DNA of 64,000 bases from Palaemon carinicauda (lineage: Eukaryota > Arthropoda > Malacostraca > Decapoda > Palaemonidae): positions 146,361,582 through 146,425,581 of the forward strand of contig NC_090731.1 in assembly GCF_036898095.1 (NCBI RefSeq), read 5' to 3'. Of the stretch, positions 1-11,980 are shown piece after piece; the first letter of the stretch is position 1, and each line of letters begins with the position of its first letter. The notes beneath the pieces are model-generated. The model did not search any database, was not told the DNA's origin, and saw only the letters and a list, made by a program, of their open reading frames with translations. The translations under genes and the position numbers were made by a program.

Positions 1-474
1 AGGGTCTTAGGTCTTGTTTGCCCTAAACCCTTCAGACCAATGGTGTTGGGTACCATCTGCAGCTGGTAATCCTGTACTACTCTCGATGACAGGAGGTTGA
101 CCTCAGCTCCGGAGTCAATGAGAGCATCCAACGCTCCCGATGGAAACTCAGACATGGTCACTGGGACAACCATGAGTGGTACAGGAGCCAACTGCGCCAG
201 GTTAACCCTACGAAGGGTTTTCAATACCGCCTCAGCTTCTGCTTTCTCCCTGGAGGAGTCAGTTGGAGAAGTTCTGGACTGTGTCGAGGACAGGTTATCA
301 CAGGCCAATCCTGAAAGAGCCATTGGAGGGGCAATGACTTCTTCAGGTTGAGGGGTAACCTTGGAAATCGAGATTTCCGAGGCTGCCGCCGGAATACTAG
401 GAGCATGCACCCTAGCACTCACACCCTCCTTCGATGTAGCCCCATCTTCTACATCGAAGGCCTGGTGTTTAAAG
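1..474 (-). CDS. pro: retropepsin-like aspartic protease (start of pol), partial
   Basis: The frame that carries the zinc knuckles meets stops at 489-491 and about 477. It is then open from 474 to the window edge, about 157 codons. Near its end is ALIDSGAEVNLLSSRVV, with the catalytic DSGA triplet at 105-116 (minus strand), the hallmark of retroviral and retrotransposon proteases. The family dimerises and cleaves Gag and Pol. The two stops between gag and pro could be read-through or recoding sites or simple decay; the window cannot decide. The protein continues outside the window, where RT, RNase H and integrase are expected. Confidence 0.75.
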
Positions 475-488
475 CCCTATGATACTCC

Positions 489-2334
489 TCAGTTCTTGAC
501 TTCCCTGGGCTTTGCCTTCTTGCTCTTCTTCTTCTTCTTCCCCACAGTCCGAGAAGGAGCACTGGACTCGCTCCCACTTCGGGTCTCCCGGCTACTGGTT
601 GATCCAGAATAGGACGACGGGCTCGGAGTAGCATTCACCGGAACTGCTCTCCACCTTGAAGGAGTCTGGACAGAGGTAGTCTCCCTCCCAGGGCTGCGGG
701 CATTAGCTGTGTTCTGGACAGGTGATCTGCTTATAACCGGCGCCTGTCGTCCACACTGTGCCACATGATGGTTGGACGAGCCACAACGTAGGCAGAGGTT
801 GAGGCGTCTGCGACACTCGTCCACAAAGTACCCTGGTTTTCGGCACCATGCACAGTACCTCCTCTGGAATTGGGGAGATCTATCCGGGGTGCGCGATGGT
901 GGCAGGCGCACTTCCACAGGTGCAGGTTTGGGGACCAGTCGAGGAGGAGTGCGTAAATACGCTCTGTCAGTTCCAGGTGAACGGCTGGGGGCAGCCATGG
1001 AAACCCTGTCGACATACGAGCCGTGCCCATGACTGTCCCACACGACTGATGGCCAAATCCTCTGCCTTCTGGCTTCGCTGACGGGATGCATCGTCGAGAA
1101 CACTCAACAGGTGCAAAACATCCTGCCAAGTGGCCTGACGGCCAGCAGAGACATTAATGGTGGCCAGAGACTGTTCCAGCCAACTCGCAGCTTTGCTTGG
1201 AACAGTTCTGAGGAGCTTCCGCCTAAGCTCCCTCCGGTCCAAACTACGGCGAGGATAGGCAGACTTGTACAGGGAGGCCAACCGGACGGCGTAAATTTTC
1301 AGCAGTTCGCCCTCGCCACAGGTGGCACTGCTGAACCGGGCCTTCCTGCCCGCATCACGCCTCTCTCGGGCTTCTCGGCACCAGTCGAGGAGGCGTTCCT
1401 TCATGACGGGGTATGATATCTCGAGACCCCCCATGGCCGAGAATGCCTCATGGATTTCTCCATTCAGAAATCGTCCGAGGTCAACAGTCCACCGGCCAGA
1501 GCTTCCTGCGGTATATTTACTGGCCCAGTAGGCCTCGAAATCTTTCAGGAATCGGGCAAAACTCTGGCCAGTTTCCAGCTGGAAGATTCCAGGCTTGGGG
1601 TTCCTCCTGGAGTCGAGGACCTTAAGCAGATCAGACAGACTGCGTTCTGTCTGGAGGGACTGGACGTGGTCAGTGGAGACTGTATCAGCTGAGCTGACAC
1701 TGAGACAGGAGCTGGAAGTGTCACTACCAGAATCTTCACTGGTAGACTCCTGTGATGAAGATGTCATTTCGGGTATGGCTGGTCTAGCTCTTTCCTTGGC
1801 CTGGCGTCTCCGCTTTGGGATAGCTCCTGTCTGGGCAAGAACAGCCTCAGCGGTAGCTGCTGGAGCCTTTTCTGGCCTACTGGCTTCAGCCGGATTGTCC
1901 AGGAACTGCTCCCCTAGTGTACTGGCTGCAGGCTCTGGTGGACTAACAGAATTAGTTGCCAGAACCGGTGAGGAAGCAAGCAGTCCACTTGGCACAGGAG
2001 ACTCCCAAAAGCCTGGTACAGGGGGAATTAATGGTGTGAACCCTGGAGAGGGCTGGAGACCTCCAATCAGTGGCTCTGCTCCAGTCACTGGAATTGCCAG
2101 ACCATTGTAATTTGGCCAAGCAGGGGACGTAGATGGAGCACTGGTGGTCACTGTGGTTGTGACCCCAATGGCAACGTGGCACGTTGGTGACGGCTTCACG
2201 CTCTTCAGGGCCGCTACTTCAAGTGTCAGGGACTTGACCTGAGTTGCCAGGTCACTGACAATCTGGACCAGACTTTCTACATCTCGGCTCAGGCTCTTCT
2301 TAGCCTTTCGTTGTTTACTGGATGACGATGCCAT
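489..2334 (-). pseudogene. gag: gag polyprotein of LTR retrotransposon (capsid plus zinc-knuckle nucleocapsid, frame break)
   Basis: Structural protein that would package the element RNA. The likely start is the Met at 2334, which opens MASSSSKQRKAKK; an upstream in-frame Met at 2370 lies inside the primer-binding site. A short coiled coil (DVESLVQIVSDLATQVKSL) and a Ser/Pro-rich linker come first. A capsid-like helical region (around GIFQLETGQSFARFLKDF, continuing to the RRKLLRTV segment) follows, ending near 967. The reading then changes frame between about 967 and 1103. The second frame carries a Cys-rich stretch starting CAWCRKPG and a canonical CX2CX4HX4C knuckle (CLRCGSSNHHVAQC), and stops at 489. 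The frame change may be a mutation or a recoding site; with no second copy here I treat it as a break. Calling the central domain capsid is inference from its position. Confidence 0.75.
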
Positions 2335-2351
2335 CACTAAAGGTTGGTGTT

Positions 2352-2369
2352 TCCCGGGTCTGGGCACCA
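2352..2369 (-). promoter_or_regulatory. Candidate primer-binding site of the LTR element
   Basis: On the minus strand this reads TGGTGCCCAGACCCGGGA. It begins with TGG, the complement of a tRNA CCA end, and lies 7 bases from the putative LTR edge and about 18 bases upstream of the gag Met. This position is typical for minus-strand DNA priming. I cannot name the tRNA. Confidence 0.6.
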
Positions 2370-2376
2370 AAAATTA

Positions 2377-2460
2377 TGTAGTGGTTTGCGGACTGTGGCC
2401 AGAGGTAGCACCCGAACTGCCTATTGTCCGAATGCCGACCACAACCCGACGTTCACTACA
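2377..2460 (-). repeat. LTR edge with TGTAGTG...CACTACA inverted ends
   Basis: Sequence beginning TGTAGTGG at 2377 and reaching CACTACA at 2460 has the TG...CA and short inverted repeat typical of LTR ends. At 84 bp it would be an unusually short LTR. The true LTR may be longer or internally deleted. The partner LTR is outside the window, so the right edge is uncertain. Confidence 0.4.
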
Positions 2461-3737
2461 CAACAAATACTGTATACAATAGTGAAATACTCAAAGAACC
2501 TAAGAAACAGGTCAAGAGAACGGAGCTCTGGGCACCACCCCTTGATTTATACTGGGCAAGGAGACCCAGCTTGAACCTTGTTATTTATCATACATTTCCT
2601 TCTCTTGCCTCTGGCTTGCTGATTATAAGTAAAGGTATAAGAACATTAGGTGAAAGGGAATATTATAATTAATAAAGGAACACACTGTACTGTACTTAAG
2701 AGATCTTAAAAAACAGTGGCTAGGGAAGGGAAACTGTGGTGAGAGTTACTGAAATGAAATGCAGTATACATAAACAAGAAATGTTTATTTGAAAAGAACT
2801 AATAGGAATAATATTACAGTATATCAATTAGAATAAATAATCAAGGAAAAATTAGCATCCCTTACGTAAAACTTCAGCATCCGGGTAACAAAATAAACAA
2901 ATTACACAATCAAGATTTCCACTGGGGGGACACTCATTAGTGTTCCTATTCAGTACAAGAGTAAAACAGAAACACTCCTAACCGTGTATCTATTTGGGCA
3001 AGTACCAGTATGCCATTCCAATAGTTCCAGTTTACTATTAATGTTTATGACACTTAAACGTTTGACTGTCTCCACAAAAAGACGGTTTTAGGCCCCCTTA
3101 CATTCACTTGGTTCTGGGGCAAACATTTAAAAAACTGTCCATCAGTAAGTTCCAGTATGGAATCACCTTTTGTGATCTGGTGATGTGGAGTAACAATATC
3201 TTGATCCTTGTTGATGAAATCTTGGATTCGCAAGGTTTTCAACTGTCGAAGCTCTTTTTCAACTGAACTGAGAATACTGAAGAAGGGCCGTGCCTGATGT
3301 CAAAACTTCTCTAATGACAACATCTTCTAGCTGAGCATTGAAAATTGAGTTCAGTTGCCTCTCTAAAAAATAAACCCTACAGAGAGTAGGGTGTGCTGCA
3401 AAAACAAAGGTGGTTAGACAACTGGTAGGACCAAAAAAAAATATTACAATACTTTCTGTTATACAAAAAAAAGTTAAATTTATTGCTTGCAAACTATGTA
3501 AACCTATTTAAGAAAAATTGAAATCTTTACATTCAATATATGGAAAATCATTATAGTACAGTACTGAGGTAGACTATCAGACATTATGACAAAAGGGAAT
3601 TGATAATGAGAGTTACTTTAAAACATATATAACCCAAGCTTGTTATATGTGGAAATGGTTTGTATTTTCCCCAACTATTATTAATTTTTTTCACAGCGCG
3701 AAGCTGAAAACTAAATTAAAATCTTCCTTGCCAGGTA
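2461..3737. other. AT-rich stretch without recognisable gene
   Basis: No reading frame here resembles a known domain. The sequence is AT-rich with scattered TACAGTA-type motifs and ends in the decayed DIRS gag fragment. Some of it may be the rest of the LTR. Confidence 0.5.
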
Positions 3738-4497
3738 ATGAGCATTCAATGTTCCTACCTTTTTAAAAGAGCTGAACTTGATGGCACGTGCCAAGCAGTT
3801 GAGCATGATGCCGCTCGCCAGTGGGCTGAGCATGGCGCCTCGCGCCAATCTGAACGTGACGCCTTGCACCAAGCTGAACGTGACGCTTCGCGCTCAGCTG
3901 AGCATGTCGCCTCGCACCAAGCTGAGTGTGACGCCTCGCGCCAAGCTGAGAGTGACAACAGAGTGTTGGTCATCTAGCTTTCAATAGATGCGATCGGCAT
4001 AGCTCCGAGCGTCTGAATCGCGAGCGTTGTTTAATCGCGAGCATTGTTTAATCGCAAGCGAGGAGAGGAAATAAATTATTGTTCTGAAAGTCACGTGGCG
4101 CTGAGCGTCAAGAGCTTGCATGACATCAAGTAAAACTTGATGTCTACATGACCATGAGCGTCTGGCGTTGAAACTTTGTTACGCCAAGCGCCATATTAAG
4201 AAATAAATATTAACTAGAAAGATATTATGTTCTCAGACCAGGGCCTGCTTGAACTAATTCTTGGTTGGGAGAGCTAGAATTAAACCTCTAAAGCATTGAG
4301 ATCAGAATTCAGAACCTTAAGAAGTTGACTCCTAGGAAACAAGACATCTCTACCTAGGTTAGAGACTAGTAGGAGGAAGGGAGTGACTTTCAGAAACTCA
4401 TGAGAGTTTTCTGAAGTTTCCGTTTTATTTTGTACCTTCTGCTCCTCGTTCCGCCTTCAGAGTTTTTCGCTAAAGAAGACGGCAAAGGAGTCTGTTT
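3738..4497 (+). pseudogene. Decayed family-B DIRS gag fragment with 24-bp tandem repeats
   Basis: Bases 3790-3960 hold degenerate 24-bp repeats that encode RQAERDAS-like octads, matching in style the ERQAARRDA repeats of the family-B gag at 23531-23770. At about 4434-4500 a second segment (beginning APRS) aligns by eye with the family-B capsid segment APRSPPSEFTLG at about 24080. Several frame changes and stops occur between. This is a remnant, separate from the copy that starts near 4985, because gag parts recur there in the normal order. Confidence 0.55.
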
Positions 4498-4760
4498 ATT
4501 ATTTTGTTATTATTACTAGCCAAGCTACAACCCTAGTTTTAAAAGCAAGATGCTTTAAGCCTAAGGGCTCCAATAGGGGAAGATGGCTCAATAAGGAGAG
4601 GAAATAAGAAAATAATTAAATGATGGGAATAAATTAACAATAAATCATTCTGAGAAAAGTTACAAAGTCAAAAAGACAGTGCTGATAGGGCAGTGCTTTA
4701 GTGCGTCCTCAAGGCAGCATAAAGAACCTAACTGCAGATGTTGGTGCAGCAGCACGTTCA
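4498..4760. repeat. Dispersed decapod-type repeat (tagccaagctacaaccctag type)
   Basis: Begins with a TTATTATTACTAG-like run followed by CCAAGCTACAACCCTAG and a segment rich in AGATGCT and GGGCTCCAAT. I recognise this from memory as a very common interspersed repeat in shrimp and prawn sequence. That recognition is unverified. It separates two DIRS gag fragments and has no coding content. Confidence 0.45.
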
Positions 4761-4984
4761 GCTGCAACAGCAGGAAGTGCATTAGGGCTTTTGTAAGAGA
4801 AGGTAGTGCCCCCCCTTTTTTGCTGTATACGGGCTGTCAGGGTGTCAGAAGTTAGCAAAGCTTTAGTTCAGACTGATAAGGATTTGTTCCTGAGTCTGGT
4901 GTTACGGTACAGGCACCGCCGCTTCTGCCACTGTTTTTCCGTCTGCTGAAATGCGGAGCGTGATGTAAGCTATGAGGAAGGCGA

Positions 4985-5390
4985 GTTCACGATCAAAGTT
5001 TTATACACCGGTGTCACCTAATGTTGATCCTTGTTGGACTATGCTGCTGACATGAAGCAACGGCTCTCATCTGTTATGCAGTCTTATCAGCCTGCTGTTA
5101 GCAAAGCGATGGTTCGTCATGATACTTTTCAGGACGCGTTGTCGCACAGGCGGCCTAACAGCAAGCTAATTTTGAACAGCGTAATAAGGCTTTTATATCC
5201 CATTGAGTGTCTTCTCTTGATACCAGACATCAAACAGCCAAGCGTGTCATAGAGCGTTTACCTTCCAAGCGCGGCAGCGATTGCTAGGCAGCTAAGTGCG
5301 ACATTGAACATCAAGCTGAACGTGACATCAGGCGTCAGGCTGAACTTGACGTCGAGCAACAAGCTCTTGATGGTTCAAGCTACGTCCAGA
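4985..5390 (+). pseudogene. gag fragment of DIRS copy B2
   Basis: Around 5010-5120 the sequence encodes a decayed version of the VDPKFSMLQDMQQKLSS segment seen in B1 at about 23240. It is followed at 5150-5340 by degenerate gag repeats rich in TGACG and CGTCA. The conserved capsid region that should follow is missing, and the sequence passes almost directly into RT at about 5410. An internal deletion of roughly the gag 3' third and RT 5' end is the simplest reading. Confidence 0.55.
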
Positions 5391-6945
5391 GGACAAAACC
5401 TCTCTCTGGTGACTCATAAGACTTTGCTTGCAGCAGTAAAAAAGGTCCACTGGATGATCTCTTTAGTTCTCCAGGATGCTTATTTCTACTTCCTGATCCA
5501 TCTGAACTTCAAGCTACCGGAAGGTTCGTTCGTGTATAGGAGGAAGTTGTCCAGTTTTGAGTTTTTTGTTTCGGGCTATGCAACACCCCTCAAATAGAGG
5601 GTGCGTCTGTTAGGACATATCATTGTGTCCTATCCTTAGACCTCTGGAAAGAAGTATTCCTGTTTCGGGCCTTAGGCTTCGACCTCACCACCGCCCCTCT
5701 AGTCTTCATGAAGATCATAATGAATGTGGCAAGCATGCTCCACTCAAGATTCCAGAGCCTTCTTGTACTTGGATGATTGGCTACTAAGAGCCCCCTCACT
5801 CAATCGCTGTCTGAAGGATTTGTGTCTGACAATGAGTCTGTCAGAGGAGCTAGGACTTCTGGTGAATTCGGAGAAGTCTCAATTGATCCTTTCCCAGAAG
5901 ATCCTTTATTTAGGGATGGAGATTCACAGTCTGTTTTTTCAGGTTTTTCCATCACCTGCAAGAACAGCTAGCTCTCCTAAGGCTTTGTGCCTTTCTAAAG
6001 AAGGAGATTTGTTCAGTGAGGGAATGGATGAGTCTCCTGGGAACCTTCTCTTCACTAGAACTATTTGTATGTCTGGGGAAACGAAATTTACGACCACTTC
6101 AGTTCCATCTCGGTTGCCATTGGAGCAAAGAGCACAGCCTCGACAAGGAGAGCATTCCTCTTACGGAACTAATAAAAGAGTGCCTTCGTTGGTGGAACAA
6201 CATAAACAGGCTCCAGGAAAGTCTCTCTTTGGAACAAAAGGGCCACAATAGGAAAATCAGAGATTTCGGGTCTGTGGACAAGACAACAGCAGTCTCCACA
6301 TCAATCAAAAGGAGCTGTTAGCAGTCCCGTTGGCTCTCAAGAAGTTCGAGAAGCTAATGATGAACAAAGTAATACAAACCAATGCAGACAATACCACAGC
6401 TTTGGCCTACATAGTGAATCAAGGGGGAACGCATTTGAGGCCTCTTTACGAGATAACAAAAACTCTTCTCGTTTTGGCACATCAAAGAAAGATATCCCTA
6501 TTGACAAGATTCATTCAAAGGGAAAAGAATGTGAGGGCACACAGCCTCAGCAGGAGGAGTCTCTCCCCACAGAGGGGACACTGCATCTAGTTGTATGCAA
6601 GAAACTTTGGCGGATTTGGGGCCGCCCTTTCATAGATCTATTCGCAACTTCAAAAACCAGAAGACTAGAGAATTATTGCCCCCCAGTTCCGGATCTCGAA
6701 GCGTCACACATAGACGCGTTCCTGATGGACTAGTCACACCTAGATGTGTACGCTTCCCTCCATTCAAAGTGCTGTACAAAGTACTACAAAAGTTTGTGTC
6801 TCACGAGGGAACCAGATTGACGTTAATAGCCCCCTTCAGGTCGTCAAGGAGTTGGTTCACAGAGGTACTGGAATGGATGGTGGATGTTCCAAGAAGCTTG
6901 CCATTGAGAATAGATCTCAGACAACCCCCTTGGCAAGAAACCATC
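5391..6945 (+). pseudogene. RT / RNase H / methyltransferase-like remnant of DIRS copy B2
   Basis: RT palm motif A is recognisable (HWMISLVLQDAYF at about 5450). RT motif C is intact as YLDDWLL near 5770. RNase H is marked by NADNTTALAYIVNQGG at about 6380. The methyltransferase-like region (IDLFATSKTRRLENYC) is near 6630-6800. At least four frame changes and several stops interrupt the chain, so no functional protein can be made. Order and motifs match the B1 copy. Confidence 0.7.
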
Positions 6946-8040
6946 TAAACCTCCAAGCTCTACGTCTGACTGCCTTCAGACTATCGAAAAACTTGCAAGA
7001 TCTAGAGGATTTTCGAAGGAAGCAGCCAAGGCTATTGCTAGAGCAAAAAGTAGTTCTATTTTCAGGGTGTACCAATCCAAGTGGAAAGTTTTTAGAACAT
7101 GGTGTTAAACTAACTCAGTTTCTTCATCCAATACCTCTATAGCTCAAATTGTCAATTTCTTTTTAGAGCTTAGAAGGAGGTACAATTTCCCCTCCTCAAC
7201 CATCAAAGGGTATAGGAGCATGCTTCCAACGGTCTTCAGGCACAACATTTAGACCTCTCAAATAACAAGGACCTTCAGGATCTCCTTAGTTCCTTTGAAA
7301 CCTCTAAGAAATGTCAACAGGATTCACCATCCTGGATTTAGAGGTGTTTTTAAAATTTCTTATGAGTAACAGATTCGAACCTTTGACCTCTGCTTCTTTT
7401 AAAGATCTGACTTAAAAGACTTTATTTTTAATAAGCTTAGCAACAGCTAAAAGGGTCAGTGAAGTTCATTCTTTTAGTAAAAAAAAAAAAAATGGCTTTA
7501 GAAACGGCATAGCTATATGCTTCCTGCAGCTTGATTTTCTAGCCAAATACGAACGTCCTTCTCACCCATGACGAAAATCTTTCGAAATTGCTAACCTCTG
7601 ATGATTTGGTGGGTGAGGAGCTGGAAAAGGTTCTTTGTCCTGTTAGAGCACTAAGGTTGTATTCAGACAAGACTAAATGTATAAGAGGCAGTTCAGAAGC
7701 TCTTTGGTGTACAGTCAAAAGCCTGCTTTACCTATGTCTAAAAACACCTTATCATATTTCATAGACTTTCAATTAAAGGAGGTCACACACACTGTGGTGA
7801 GGCAGATCTTAAGCTCCTGAAAGTTAAGACTCATGAAGATAGAGCTGTGGCAACTTCTGTGGCTTTTTAACAAAATCGTTCTCTGCAAAGTATGATGAAT
7901 ACGTTTTGGAGAAGTAATCTGTATTCGCATCACTTTACTTAAAACTTGTCCAGACTCTTTATGAGAACTGCTACACTTTGGGTCCATTCGTAGCAACGAA
8001 TGCAGTAGTAGGTGAAGGATCTACCACTACACTCCCTTAA
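6946..8040 (+). pseudogene. Tyrosine recombinase remnant of DIRS copy B2
   Basis: From the CLQTIEK-like segment at about 6965 to the TTTLP-like end at about 8038 the sequence follows the family-B/C tyrosine recombinase. Recognisable pieces include TAKRVSEVH with the first catalytic Arg (about 7440), a THEDRAVAT segment at the HxxR site (about 7830), and a segment near 7935 where the catalytic Tyr is expected. An A-run at about 7480, several indels and stops destroy the frame. Confidence 0.65.
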
Positions 8041-8395
8041 TCCCTAGTACCCTTTTCCCGTATATATTTTTATGATTGGAGGAAATTGTTAGACAATCTT
8101 CCGCAATCTTTGACTGAGTCAGGTAAGTCATTTGTTCCTTGAGAGCGCCCGGAACAAGGGTATTAGTTGAGGTCCTGTCAGCATAGAGGTTATTCTCCGT
8201 TTGACAGCTCCTAGAGTTCTTCAGCCCCCTGGGTGGATCGCTGGTTCTCAAAGGACAGCAGACTTATTAATGCAGAGAACCATTGAAGTCAGCTTCCTTA
8301 ATAGGTACAAACCCTTAAGCTAGTTTTGTTTTAAAACTCTTGAGTGAAATTCCATTAATGTTGCTGTCTCTGACCTGCCACCAAGGGTGTCAATT

Positions 8396-8711
8396 AGCTA
8401 TTATATATAACCAGCGGGTAAGTTTAAATGTTTACAAAGGATATTTTCATAATAAAGTAAATTTTTGAACATACTTACCCGCTGGTTATATAACTTAAAA
8501 TCCCCCCCATCCTCCCCTCTAGAGACCTATGGGCATAAAAATCTGATACTAGGAGGGATGGTTCGACCTAACTCCGTGGTGGCGCTAGTGTATACCTTGC
8601 ATATCTGTGTGATTGTGGCGAGTTTTGAATTTCTGCCGACAGAAGAACAAAAGCTATTATATATAACCAGTGGGTAAGTATGTTCAAAAATTTATTTTAT
8701 GAAAATATCAT
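8396..8711. repeat. ICR and right inverted terminal repeat of DIRS copy B2
   Basis: Bases 8396-8494 form a near-palindrome in which ATAACCAGCGGGTAAG is mirrored by CTTACCCGCTGGTTAT. This is the internal complementary region, in which both element ends appear fused. A C-run near 8503 and the terminal repeat follow, ending at about 8711 after GGGTAAGTATGTTC. Confidence 0.7.
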
Positions 8712-9023
8712 ATTAAGGTAAATCATTGCAGACTTAATCCTGGCCTAAGCTAGTCATTGCAGCCTAAGTTTCAACCTAAGGTAAGGATACAGCTGTCAGG
8801 TAGTGTGTAGGTGGTTGGGTCACCAAATATTTATTTGGCAAAATAATTGTCCACTTGGCTAACGCTCGTAGCACAATGTGTACCGGCAACACAGCAAGTA
8901 CCACTTGCTAGAACAGAGGAGCAAAGATATGCTTAATTGCGAGTAAGAGAGCCAGGGTGGAGCAAAAACTAATTAAGTGGATAATTGATGTAGTTCATTA
9001 ACCATCATACGTGAAAATACAAT
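8712..9023. other. Spacer between DIRS copies B2 and C1
   Basis: About 310 bases with no recognised gene or repeat. If C1 integrated at the left end of A1, this would be the original left flank of A1. Confidence 0.5.
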
Positions 9024-9190
9024 TTTAAATATTAAACTTAGCCGGTGAATATAAAAATAGCTGACGTCTTCGACGGCCGACAGATTTCAAAAACTCGCGA
9101 GCGATCGCCATGAAGGTTGTCGGGTGTGCCTACCAGCGCCGACTATCGGCCAGATACCGCATATACTTCTCAACCAAACCAGTTCTTCTC
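9024..9190. repeat. Left inverted terminal repeat of C1 (contains promoter region)
   Basis: Runs from TTTAAATATTAAAC through GCGAGCGATCGCC to AGTTCTTCTC at 9190, and is inverted at 15465-15658. The terminus carries the arm TTAGCCGGTGAATAT, while the right end carries TTACCCGGTGAATAT. DIRS terminal repeats normally hold the promoter, but no TATA box is evident. Confidence 0.8.
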
Positions 9191-9382
9191 TGTCGGTGTT
9201 ACAGACAACATTGGTTCCGCTCGCGCTAGACCTCGAGTTTTCTACCGAATTGGTGAAGTACTTGGTTTTGGTTTTATTGCTTTCACTGTGTTGGTTTTTT
9301 GCTTCAATAAAACTCTTGAAACCCTTTTTTGATTTTTGTTGATGAACTTGGCTTCCCTTTGGATTTTCTTTGGATTTTCATA

Positions 9383-11980
9383 ATGGCTGACCCTTCTCCT
9401 GTCTATCGCAAATGTGCGAAAGACTGTAACAAACGTCTTCTGAAAGGGCTGACCCTTCTCCTGTCTATCGCAAATGTGCGAAAGACTGTAACAAACGTCT
9501 TCCGAAAGCTTCTATCGATCCTCATACTGTTTGTGCTAATTGCCGGGGTAAATCCTGTCAATTAGGAGATCGGTGTGAGGAATGTGTGGTTTTATCGGAA
9601 TTCGAGTGGTTGGAGTATGAGAAATATACTCGGAAACTCGAAAGAGATAGGGTGAGGAGAAGCTCTTCTAGATCTTTAGATTTTTCCTCTTCCTATGCCC
9701 CTGAACCTAATCCTTCCCCTGTAGTGGTAGTTTCTGAACCCCCTATTGGCACTCATGAACCTTCAATGCGTGATACTGTATGTTATTGGCTATTCAAGCG
9801 TTGGGTGAGAAGGTCGAAACCTTGGCATCGGACAGAAACCAGCTTATGTCCGACGTTAAGCTTTTAAAGAGTCAAAGTAGTAAAGTGGTAAAGTGGAAAG
9901 TGCGACTAATGTGTTTAGTGTTGCGACGGAGGGTTCGTCTGTTCGTGCTTGTCGCTTACCTAGTCCGAGACCTCTTTCAAGCTCCCCTGCACCAGGGAGA
10001 AGGAATGTCGTAGGACTTAAGGGAGTGAGAGGTGTAAACCAACGTACAGACGTTCCCTCAAAGGTATCAGACGTTGCTCCTCAAGCACGTCCTTACCATA
10101 AGACGGGAGAAACTAAATTCTCCTCGTCTTCCGATGATTTGCCGCATAAGAAACCTTGGCGTAACGTTTCAAGACCCTTAAAGCGCAAGTCAGTCCCTTC
10201 AGGACAGGTCCAGCGTCCTGGCTGTAGTCATTGGGACAGCTCTGACCGTATTCAGTCATCGGATGGCTGTTCTCCTGTTAAGTGTAAAGGTGACGCTGAG
10301 TCAGAGGGTCTCGTTCGGTGCGATGATTTGCATGCACAGACGTTGCCGACGTCACGGCCCGTTTCGACTCCCGTTGACCCGAAGTGGAGTGTCTTACAAG
10401 ACATGCAGTTGAAACTTTCATCTTTAATGGAGGTTTATGAGCATGACCAGGTTCGTAAAGATCCTTTGCTTGCGGTTCGCCAGTCCGACAAGCGTGACTC
10501 AGGTTTTCAACCGCCTAAGCGAGATTTGTCTCGTCATTTTGACGTTAGCGCTAATGTTATCGGTGCTGTTAAACGTGACTCTGATCGTGTTCCTCGTCAG
10601 TTACGTGACGTGGAACGTCATTTTCCGCAGACTCAAGGTGACGTTCAGCAACAATCACCGCAGTCTCGACGTGACGTTCGTCGGCCGACTCCGTTGTCCC
10701 GACGTGACGTCGAACGTCAGTCGCCACGGTCGGGTGTTGTTTTTCAACCTCAAGTCCTGCAGTCTGTGCAGTCCCGACGTGATGTCGAACGTCAGTCGAC
10801 ACAGTCTGTTGTTGTTTGTCAGCCTCAAGACTTTCAGTCTTTGCTGTCTCGACGTGACATCGTTACCTCTTCTTTTGCTGCGGCCCCGTCGCATATTGAT
10901 ATAGCCTGTCAATCGTTGCCTCCTCGGCATGCTTCTTCGTGTCGCGAGACTTTGCCGTTGTCGGATGATGTTCCTTCGGATGAGGAAGTTGTTGATCCCC
11001 TTCCTGCTGATGTTCCTTTGGGGACTCTTTCGGATGGAGAGGAGCCTAGGGTTGCTCAGCCATCCCTTGACTTTAAGAAGATAATGCTTATCTTTAAGGA
11101 TCTGTTTCCCGATCATTTTGTTTCTGCTGCTCCTCGTTCACCTCCATCTGAGTTCACGCTGGGCCTGACTTCTTCGACTCCGTCGTTCACGAAGTTGGTG
11201 CTCTCTCGCTCTTCTAAGAGAGCTTTGAGTTTGTTGGGAGACTGGTTAATGTCCAGGAGGAATTTGGGGAAGTCCGCTTTTGCCTTTCCCCCTTTCAAAT
11301 TGGCTTCTCGTGCGAGCCTCTGGTATGACACGGGAGAAGTTCTCGGCTTGGGGGTGCCTGCCTCTGCCCAGGGAGACTTCTCAAGCCTTGTAGACTCTCC
11401 TCGTCGTCTGGCCATGAGATGCTCGAAGGTTTGCTGGTCCTCTACAGATCTGGATCATCTCCTCAAAGGAATTTTCCGTGCCTTTGAGGTTTTGAATTTT
11501 TTGGATTGGTCCCTGGGAGCCTTGAGTAGGAAGGTCTCGTCAGCGGACCGAGATGTCTCTATTCAGATTATGTCGTGCATGGACAAGGCAATAAGGGATG
11601 GCTCTAATGAACTTGCTGCTACATTCACAGCAGGGGTTCTTAAGAAGAGAGAGAGACTGTGTTCTTTTCTGTCTGCAGGTGTCACTCCTTGTCAGAGGTC
11701 AGAACTTCTCTTTGCGGCATTGTCTTTTGCCTTGTTCCCGCAGCAGCTTATTAGAGATATTGCGGCGTCTTTTGTACAGAAGGACACTCATGATTTAATG
11801 GCCACGTCTGCTCGTAAGGCTGTACCTTCGTCTTCTCATGTCAGCAGACCTAAATTTGACACGCCAGCGACAAGGTTTATCCCGCCTTTTCGTGGCAGAG
11901 CTCCCAGTAGGGGAGGCTCTCGTGCCGATAGCAAGCGAGGCAAGAAGAGAGGATCTAAATCCTCCCGTGGCAGAGTCTGA
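9383..11980 (+). pseudogene. gag-like protein of C1 (5' end frameshifted; 695-codon open remainder)
   Basis: The ATG at 9383 opens MADPSPVYRKC, like the intact C3 gag. A 62-bp tandem duplication (9385-9508) shifts the frame. Two further shifts follow near 9775 and 9890. After that the frame is open from 9893 to 11980. The N-terminus holds the Cys cluster with DPHTVC; then come a coiled coil, a Ser/Arg-rich linker, repeats of RRDVERQS type (about 10620-10870), an acidic stretch, and the conserved C-terminal domain (APRSPPSEF to the RRSK-like helices) ending in an Arg/Gly-rich tail. By analogy it should bind element RNA and form particles. The last 143 bases overlap the RT frame. Confidence 0.75.
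9385..9508 (+). repeat. 62-bp tandem duplication at the start of C1 gag
   Basis: Copies at 9385-9446 and 9447-9508 differ at one visible base. Because 62 is not a multiple of three, the duplication shifts the gag frame just after the initiator region. Confidence 0.9.

Larger units (their letters stand above)
1..2460 (-). mobile_element. Ty3/Gypsy-like LTR retrotransposon, 5' part (LTR edge, PBS, gag, protease)
   Basis: Read on the minus strand, the order is an LTR-like edge at about 2377, a primer-binding site at 2352-2369, a gag with zinc knuckles, and a retropepsin with a DSGA motif that runs off the window. That order is diagnostic of an LTR retrotransposon. RT and integrase would lie to the left of position 1 and are not visible. 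Ty3/Gypsy is the most likely superfamily, but without RT/integrase the clade cannot be fixed. Confidence 0.8.
4985..8711 (+). mobile_element. Decayed DIRS1-like retrotransposon, family B, copy B2
   Basis: Gag fragment, RT, RNase H, methyltransferase-like and tyrosine-recombinase remnants occur in the standard order, followed by an internal complementary region and a right inverted terminal repeat. It resembles copy B1 (21994-28585) throughout but has lost the gag C-terminus and RT N-terminus, and carries many stops and frameshifts. The left terminal repeat was not found. Confidence 0.75.

Noticed and set aside
10437..10904. 155-codon plus-strand frame and minus-strand partners
   Set aside because: Alternative phases of the gag repeats in C1; repeat periods divisible by three keep several frames open.
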